Below are positions 57,308 through 64,000 of a stretch of DNA of 64,000 bases, in pieces. Below the pieces are notes generated by a model. It saw nothing but the letters and a program-made list of their open reading frames with translations. It was not told the origin of the DNA and did not search any database. This DNA comes from Carallia brachiata. Taxonomy: Eukaryota > Streptophyta > Magnoliopsida > Malpighiales > Rhizophoraceae. The position numbers and the translations under genes are program-made. Location: the NCBI GenBank assembly GCA_021464245.1, contig JADCRB010000029.1, positions 2,569,813-2,633,812 on the forward strand. The letters run 5' to 3'. Each line of letters opens with the position of its first letter. The first letter of the stretch is position 1.

Positions 57308-58190
57308 TTTTTTTTTTTTTTTTCTGAACAAAGGAAAATAAATTGCATTTCACAACAGGCCCAGCCGTATGCACAAAGGATGAACTTTAAAAGGAGCCCA
57401 CACCACATTTATAGAAGGGAGCAACTTAACCACACCATTAAAGAAGACCCAACCTACCATCAGTGTAGACTAGTCTATATACCTGACAGTTACCATGCGG
57501 CCCAAAGAAAGCCTAGACTCGGGCCCAAAGAAAGCCTAGACTCGGGCCCAAAGCTTGGGTAAGAAATAGGCGCGCAAGGAAGGTAAACGAGCATCCTGAG
57601 ACCAAAGCATCCTAGACCTGTTGTCCCCACTCGACAACAATGTCTCATACTAGGAAAGAGGGCAAACTCCAAGGACTTGTTGACGACAAAACCACGTTAC
57701 TCAATCGGGAGCACGTTGAACTCACCTAGATGCCAACACAAGGTGCAGAACACAACCACCTGTTGCAGAATACATAAACGCCGATCAAAGGCAAGCCAAA
57801 CAAAAGCTGTGACTGGGATCCCGACAAAAGGCAGGCAAGGCTCAGGCAAACCAGACTATACAAGGAAACCCACGAACTCCAAAGCATCCCCTCCCTCACC
57901 ATCGAAGGTGGGTGAGACTACGAAAAACACCGAGAGAGAAACCAAGCACACAAACTAGAGGCACCCACGAAGATGCCGACCCATGCCCCACCTACAGAAC
58001 TTGAGAAAACAAGAACAAACACCAAGGGGATGAAACCCCAAACAATCCACGAAGGATAAAAAGCTCACGGAAGAGCACAAACACTCAGGCCGACCAAGAA
58101 AGTCGACCTGAGTGACTGGGGTGGAGTAGAAAAGCTCTCTCGCTAGGTAACAAAAACGTGCGCGTGACAGCAATATCTCCCCCTTTAACA
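57308..58190 (-). mobile_element. 5'-truncated LINE 3' region
   Basis: On the minus strand the unit ends GCAATTTATTTTCCTTTGTTCAG then a poly-A tail (the T run at 57308-57323). It is GC-richer than its flanks through about 58190. A 23-bp direct repeat (GCCCAAAGAAAGCCTAGACT..) at 57501-57547 lies inside. Target duplication not resolved. Confidence 0.65.
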
Positions 58191-58394
58191 AGCTTTGAAT
58201 TGTGGATGTTAAATGATGGATTGTTTATGTTTATGTTTTCGCATTAGGCAGAATTCCAAGAAATTGTACGGACAAATAGCCGCTGGAATTACATGTTGGT
58301 GCAGCTGATTTTCCGCTTGTAGAATGCTCTATTAATTATTCTTTTACATTGAAAAAAGCAAGAAGTTTAATTCGCCCGACAACAAGGATAACAT

Positions 58395-58745
58395 CTTTTC
58401 TAATTTTAAACGTTTTTAATTTTTTATAATTAAGTTTTAAATGTTTTAATTTTTAATTAAGTCCTATATTTTTGAGATTTTTTACAGTTGAATCCTTTTC
58501 ATCTATGGTAATTAGTCAAACTGTTTAAAATATATTTTAACCAAATTAATATGATTAATTAAAATACCATATTTAAGATTATTTTAATTCGTTTCTGTTT
58601 ATTCAAAGTATGATTTAAATAGTTTGACCGACGACCGTTAATAGAAAGAATTCAATTATAAAAAATCTGAAAGATATAAAATTGAATTAAAAGTTTTAGA
58701 CTTAATTATAAAAATTTATAAATATTTAAAATTAAAAATGATCTC
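58395..58745. mobile_element. Long-TIR MITE, about 350 bp
   Basis: Arms of over 100 bp pair: left TTTTATAATTAAGTTTTAAA, GAGATTTTTTACAGTTGAAT, GTCAAACTGTTTAAA; reverse complement of right TTTTATAATTAAGTCTAAAA, CAGATTTTTTATAATTGAAT, GTCAAACTATTTAAA. A poly-C(14) run follows at once (58745-58758). Same style as the next element. Confidence 0.7.
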
Positions 58746-59368
58746 CCCCCCCCCCCCAACAATGTAAGGGAGAGAAAAATTCTTCATAGATTAATTCGAA
58801 AGCCTAGCCGATAATAAATTAAGATTTCTCTTGTCACCATAAAATATAAATAAAACATGTATAGGTTGGTCAATTTGATTAGTTAAAGAGGAACTCCCAA
58901 TTAAAAAAAAAATTTTTGTTAGGAGTACACTGGTCAAGAAATTCTTTTTTCCCTTTTTTTGTAGGAAATGTTACCAAAAAGTACTAAACTGTTATCCATG
59001 GTGGCCGCATTGATTGTTTATATTTAATTATATATCTGTATTTTAGATGGAATGCGGTTGGCAATAGATAAGAATAAACAAGCTAATCTATTGGACCAAA
59101 AATAAATAAAATAAAATAAAATAAACAGTTAAAAACCTAATCCTTCAAAACAATAGTGGAAACCAAGGCAATAAAAGAATGTGCAGCAAGAAATTCTTGT
59201 TTCCTGTTTTTTTTTCCTAGGAAATATTACTAAAAAGCATTAACCTGTTATCCAACGTGGCCGCATTAGATGTTTACATTTAATTATATATAAAATAAAA
59301 AGAATGATTCTTATAAATTTTTGATATGATATTAAAAAGGAAAAAAATTATATCTTTGGAATAAAAGT

Positions 59369-59536
59369 TGCCGGATGAATCTCTATAATGCAACAAATTA
59401 AGAATTTTTTTGTAACAATATGGATTCATTGTGCAATAAAAAAATAGAGATTTTTTTATTATATTTATAATTAATATAATTATACAATTAATTTATATAG
59501 TTATATTACAAAAATCTTTTCTGAAAAATTCCTCCG
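59369..59536. mobile_element. Short MITE (GCCGGATGAATCTCTATAATGCAA)
   Basis: Shares ATATGGATTCATTGTGCAA and the GCCGGA-like start with 24405-24578. Imperfect inverted ends. No coding frame. Confidence 0.5.
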
Positions 59537-59773
59537 AGATGTAATGGAACCCAGAAAAATCGTTCAGCTTAGAATTTACTTCTTAATGTTTGAGTTATCA
59601 TACGACTAACTTGTCATGTAGCCATGGTCCTTTTGATAGGGTGAGAATGAATAACAACCAATTATTAGTGAGAAATATTTAAAAAATTTGTTAAAGGTAA
59701 TATTTGTAGACGAAAATTTTCTTTAAAAAAAATGTTTGTAGACGAAAATAAAGAATAGGACAAATAATGGAAT

Positions 59774-60247
59774 ATGTATTAAAAAAGTCCTAAACTTTTA
59801 GATTTTTTTTTATTTAAGTGTTAAATATTTTTGAGATTTCATTTCAGTACTAAATCTTTTGATTTTGCTCTAAATCAGTCCTTCCGTTAATAAAACTGTT
59901 AAAAATTACTGTTTATTAAAGGAAATTTTTTTAAAAAGGTAAAATATACTATTTCAATTCACCAGTTAATAGAAATACTTTGTATAATCTTAAAAAAAAA
60001 AATAAAAATAAAAAATCTAAAATATCATTTGAGAGTAAAATACAAGTATTTAATAATAAAAAAAATATTTAAATAGTATATTTTACCTTTTTAAAAATAT
60101 TTTCATTAATGAACAATAATTTTTAACAGTTTTATTACCAGAAAAACTGATTTAGAAAAAAATTAAAAGGTTTAAAACTGAAATAAAATGTTAAAAAAAT
60201 TTAAAATTTAAATAAAAAAAATTTAAAAATTTAAGATTTTTTTAACG
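59774..60247. mobile_element. Long-TIR MITE, about 470 bp, near-complete foldback
   Basis: The two halves are inverted copies over roughly 180 bp each, with landmarks CTAAATCAGT, TAATAAAACTGTTAAAAATT and TTTTTAAAAAGGTAAAATAT / its complement. Only a short unpaired centre remains. An RNA of it would fold into a long hairpin. Confidence 0.8.
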
Positions 60248-60960
60248 CTTATCTCGACAAATAATTGTCTAATGTGAGTCGCATACGGCAACAAACATCA
60301 GCGTAAAAAGGCTGAAGTAGTGCAGGTATGTACGGAGCCGAAGGTGACAGCTAGGGAAGAAGTCAAACCCAAAGCAAAAGCCGCAGCTCTCTCTTTTTGT
60401 TTTAAAAAAAATCATATACAAAAAAGTAAAATTTACTTAAATAAAAAATAAAAAATATATTTATATAATATAAAATTATTAATAAATTTCATATAAAATA
60501 TAAAATTAATAAATACTTAAATTTTAATACTAACCAAAAAGCAAACTCTACGTAACCTGTAGTTTTTCTGACTTGCATAATATAATATGTATGTTTAACT
60601 TCATCAAATTTGATTTCTTTCTTTGTGAGAGAGATTACCATTATGTGAGAGGAGAAATTTGTTAAAAAATTTATACATAATGTAATAAAAAAAATTTATA
60701 ATTATATTCATAAAATACATAAAAAAAATAAAAAAATCATCACTTTTTATTACATATTTTATTACCATTATTATACAAAATATTATAATTACTACGTTAC
60801 AAATAATAATCAAAACAAAAATTTTCAGTCCATAATCGTTTATCCTTTCGATAAAAAGTGCAACTTGGCCTCCTTGGGTGGAGCAAGCTGACATGTATTG
60901 AACGTTGAAACTTGAAACTATCGTACATTAATGTACAAAGGGGGAGAGAGAGAGAAGGAT
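60248..60960. other. Upstream region of the CBL gene, no gene seen
   Basis: AT-rich until about 60840; then a GGGGGAGAGAGAGAGAAGG purine run at 60939-60958, common just upstream of plant transcription starts. No clear TATA box found. Confidence 0.45.
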
Positions 60961-60962
60961 CG

Positions 60963-61048
60963 AGTCCTTGCGCTTATCTTTTGCTAGCGTTGATTAAGAT
61001 TAAGATTTGGGAACAATAAGTCCTCGCGCTTATCTTTTGTTAACGTTG
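60963..61048 (+). promoter_or_regulatory. 30-bp direct repeat in the CBL promoter/5' leader
   Basis: AGTCCTTGCGCTTATCTTTT (60963 on) and AGTCCTCGCGCTTATCTTTT (61019 on) begin 30-bp units matching at 27 positions, 56 bp apart. They flank the likely transcription start region. A regulatory role is inferred. Confidence 0.55.
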
Positions 61049-61049
61049 G

Positions 61050-61080
61050 CTATGCTTGCTGCCGCCCCGCCTGCCTGCAC

Positions 61081-61120
<40 letters not shown>

Positions 61121-61236
61121 TATTAATTCATCGAAGAAGGACTCTGTGTGTGTGCGTGTGTTGAAAGTAACAGAGACAGCAACAGAATACAAATCCCACG
61201 TCGTTGTCATCATCATCATCATCCCTTTTCTCCCAG
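61050..61236 (+). other. 5'UTR exon of the CBL gene with CAT repeats (approximate start)
   Basis: Ends at CTCCCAG|GTTAGC (donor at 61237). Holds (TCA)13 at 61081-61119 and a second TCATCATC run at 61206-61223. An upstream ATG at 61056 opens a frame that turns the repeat into a run of Ile. The exon is assigned by splice-site logic and position; its 5' end is not known. Confidence 0.5.
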
Positions 61237-63411
61237 GTTAGCTCTTTCTTTGCCCTTTCAATGCCCCCTCCCTTGAATTTTCTTTTTCCTCTTCATTTTT
61301 CTGGTACTGGGTTCTTTATTAATTTCTATGATAAATTGGGTTCTGCTTTTTCTCTTTAAAGTTTCAATCTTTTATTCCTTCTCTATTCTGGGTTTTCCTT
61401 AGTTTTCTTTTTTATTTGTGAGAAAAAGAGGGGGAAGGTGATTTGAAAAATCATGGATGTTCAATCTTGGTTTTCATCATATGTGTGTGTGTGTGTAATT
61501 TCAATCATAATGCCCTTTTTCTTTCCTGCATTTTCAACCCAGAAAGAAAATTCCTTTCTTTTTCAGTCTTTCTGATCAGTGTTCTTATTATGGTTCTCTG
61601 CAAGGTTGGATGACAATCCTTGCCTAATCTCTGGGTTTCAAACATTTTCTTTTGTTAATAGGTTACATTTAATGTCATTTTGTCTTTTCTTCTCAGTGAA
61701 AGGCCAATTTTAGCTGATGCGTACGTGCACTCAGCAAGTTGCTTTGAGAATGTTTCAATTTCACATCTTATTTTGCGAGTGAATGGTCAATTTTTCTTCA
61801 AATGAATCCCCTACAACTTGTTTTTTGTGGGAATTTACGTAGAGGAGTTCACATCTTTGAGTTCAGCGCGTAAACAGTTCTTTTGAGGTATATGCTTGGA
61901 GCCAAGTCTTATTTGAGCGAGGCTAGTGTTTCCCTCGGATATGTTCTTGTCGTTTTCATGGTTTCATCACAGTATTTGGTGAGTGAGCCAGCACTAGAAA
62001 ATGAACGAAAGAAAAACGGATTTAAAAACTCTAGCAACTCATTTCTCATTTTTAATGAAATTCTTAGTTTATGTGTTCAATTCATATATTTATCGGGTGA
62101 CTTTTATTTTATAAAATTAGGTGCTTGTCTGCTTGTTAAATATTTGAATCACAGCTTGACGCTTTCTGTCAGGGACTCTGTGTGTTAAAAGATAAGGAGG
62201 GAAAGTCAGATCTGCTTACGTATGTATTGTTCGTGTTAGGGGATATAATATTCATGATATCGTTGATCATGTTGCAATGTGCTGAATTTCCACCAGTCTC
62301 TTGTATCCATGCCTTTAAATATTAAAAGATTGTTTTCAAAGTGATGATAAACTTATTGGTTGTTTGGCCCACCTGAGCGTATGGCTTATGTAAAGGCAGG
62401 ACAGCGTGTTCATAGCGTCAGATTGCTTCTAGTTTTTTGATGGACCGTGATCAAACTGGCTGTCTTTTCATTTTCAAACTGAACTAAATGAAACGTTTTC
62501 TTTCTGTGTTTGGTGGCCTAAGTTGAAGGAACTGTGCAAAAATGTAGAGATAGTGTTAGTGCAATGCAAGGAGACAACTCATATGCTTTAAGTCACTTTT
62601 CCATTAAGTACTCATCCACCCGGCTCCCACGAACTACAGTTGGGTGGTTGTCTTTTTTCTCTTTTTTTCTTCTTTTCCCTTTAACTCTCTGTTTATTTCG
62701 CTATCTATAGAAAAATCGAGTGGGCACACTGGGGTGATGACTGTGTTAGCTATCTAATTGCCACATTTCCTGTCTTTTGCTGTTTATTATGTTTCTTTAA
62801 CCAATGTCTTTTGACAAATATGACACAGTAGTATGATTTTCAGATGTTTGAGTTGTTGTATACTCTAGTAATTTGTTACAGATCAATTCTGTTGGTTGAC
62901 AGTGTTATCCATTGAATCTTGGTTAATAATGACAACTGTGTTTTACCTTTGAGAGCATCTGATGTCAGTTTGTAAAAGTCTTTTATTACCTGAACCATTA
63001 AGGTATTTTTGAACTAAAAGTGGTCTGGCTATATTGCTGTATGAGGCTCAACAAGGTACATACTTGCAGACAGATAACAGATCCATAGCAGACTGGCTAC
63101 GTTCTTACAGGTTTACCTTCCTATGCAACTGAAAATGCTTGTTGTCTTTTGGAGATGATTAGTTACACACAACTTCTGCCTGCTGGCTGCTGTGTGATAC
63201 ATGGTTTTTTTTTCCTTTTTTTTTTTTTCTCCGGGTAGATCGGAATATTAATACATTGTTTAAATTAGTAAATCAAAAATCCTAAGTTAGAGGAATAAGT
63301 AGTGGTCCTCACAAACACATGGCAATTGCTAAAACGATTATCTCTTCACAAGCATTTTTCAATTCATGGTTATGTCTGTTTATTAAATCTGCATTGCTTT
63401 GGTGTTTGCAG
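61237..63411 (+). other. 5'UTR intron of the CBL gene (about 2.2 kb)
   Basis: Donor CAG|GTTAGC and acceptor GTGTTTGCAG|GTGG, T-rich throughout as plant introns are. A (TG)8 run lies at 61480-61496. An open frame at 61883-62188 has no recognisable domain. Alternative acceptor TTTCAG at 63416-63421. Confidence 0.5.
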
Positions 63412-63442
63412 GTGGTTTCAGGTTAAATGCTGGTAGATTTTC

Positions 63443-63993
63443 ATGGGTTGCTTTTTGTCAAAGAGAACTAATCATACACTAGGGTTTGAGGATCCTACTC
63501 TTCTGGCTGCAGAAACACCCTGTGAGTATTCGCCATAACCAAGCTGATCCTTGCAATTTTCCTGTTGTAGTTTAGCTACACTCAGTTGTGGCTAAAGATA
63601 GCTGCATCCCAGTTATTGTTTTCAGAAGATGTTGTGTGCCAATAAACTAATGATCAGGCCAAAATTTTACTTCCATGAGAATGGTGTAGTGAATGTTTAC
63701 TTTAACAGGCCCTGAGTTGGGTTGAATAGCTAATGACATGCCTAATTGCAGGTGAAAAATAAGCATATGTATCATATTTTGACCAGAAGAAAATTGAAAA
63801 TAAGTTTCACCTAGATGTTGCCAGACACATGTCTTCTACTTTCTGTTGCATGATCTATCTTGTTGATTATAGTTGACTGCATACATGAAATCAACTGTTC
63901 TTGCCTGCAGTTAACGTTAGTGAAGTAGAGGCCTTGTATGAGCTTTATAAAAAGTTGAGCAGTTCAATCATTGATGATGGACTTATTCATAAG
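63443..63993 (+). CDS. CBL: Calcineurin B-like calcium sensor (CBL), exons 1-2, continues past window
   Basis: CBL proteins bind calcium through EF hands and activate CIPK kinases at membranes. Exon 1 (63443-63521) encodes [20 protein letters not shown] then LAAETP; exon 2 (63911-63993) encodes [20 protein letters not shown] then DDGLIHK, with a phase-1 junction completing F. MGC at the N terminus is the N-myristoylation (Gly2) and palmitoylation (Cys3) signal of membrane-bound CBLs. ..[30 protein letters not shown].. is the family's first-EF-hand entry; the intron after LIHK matches the next GT (63994). The KRT..GFEDP opening looks closest to the CBL4/CBL8 branch, which I infer without alignment. 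EF hands 2-4 and the C-terminus lie beyond the right edge. Confidence 0.92.
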
Positions 63994-64000
63994 GTATGGA

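Noticed and set aside
61081..61223. Regular repeats considered as a CRISPR-like array
   Set aside because: Simple TCA microsatellite with no spacers; no CRISPR structure anywhere in the window.
61883..62188. 101-codon open frame in the CBL 5'UTR intron
   Set aside because: No recognisable domain, lies in T-rich intron sequence, and has no splice or promoter context.

Overview
This is plant nuclear DNA, most likely from a eudicot. It is strongly AT-rich, has spliced genes with GT-AG introns, and carries decayed plant LTR retrotransposons, L1-type LINE tails, tRNA-like SINEs, hAT relics and many short inverted-repeat elements. I cannot name the species from the sequence. Only two genes look intact. 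One is a complete four-exon class II (COMT-type) O-methyltransferase on the minus strand (11197-13786). The other is the 5' end of a calcineurin B-like (CBL) calcium sensor gene on the plus strand, with 5'UTR, a long 5'UTR intron and two coding exons (about 60960-63993), running off the right edge.

Layout. 1-2772: LTR, primer-binding site, leader and frameshifted gag of a Ty3/gypsy element of the TAT type on the minus strand, cut by the left edge. 2860-7870: hAT-derived repeat copy A, split by a 1.29-kb foldback element with 9-bp target duplications. 7871-11196: AT-rich spacer with a MITE, a hairpin and a SINE with a 12-bp target duplication. 11197-13922: the methyltransferase gene and its TATA box. 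15960-18150: repeat copy B, which preserves the site where the copy-A foldback element is absent. 19200-24060: an old direct tandem duplication (about 2.4 kb and 2.2 kb) that includes a LINE tail. 24600-29640: repeat copy E, the most informative hAT copy (BED zinc finger and transposase core), interrupted by two LINE fragments and a 1.35-kb unclassified element. 30500-33900: three broken DUF247 (UPF0481) genes, two of them head to head. 34879-35464: a nearly perfect 293-bp tandem duplication.

35880-49740 is a nested complex. A minus-strand Ty3/gypsy chromovirus (gag to chromodomain) has been broken by two foldback elements, a LINE reverse-transcriptase fragment, a 240-bp tandem repeat and a roughly 0.9-kb DNA segment carrying the start of a CURT1B (curvature thylakoid 1) gene with its introns. 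Its LTR was then hit by a Ty1/copia element (44927-49732) with both LTRs, a CAACT target duplication and most of its reverse transcriptase deleted.

49740-60960 is spacer with a relic of an NDR-type AGC kinase exon, a LINE with a SINE nested in its tail, a larger LINE tail and several long-TIR MITEs. Apart from the two genes, the sequence reads as a record of successive insertions. No tRNA, rRNA or CRISPR array was seen.
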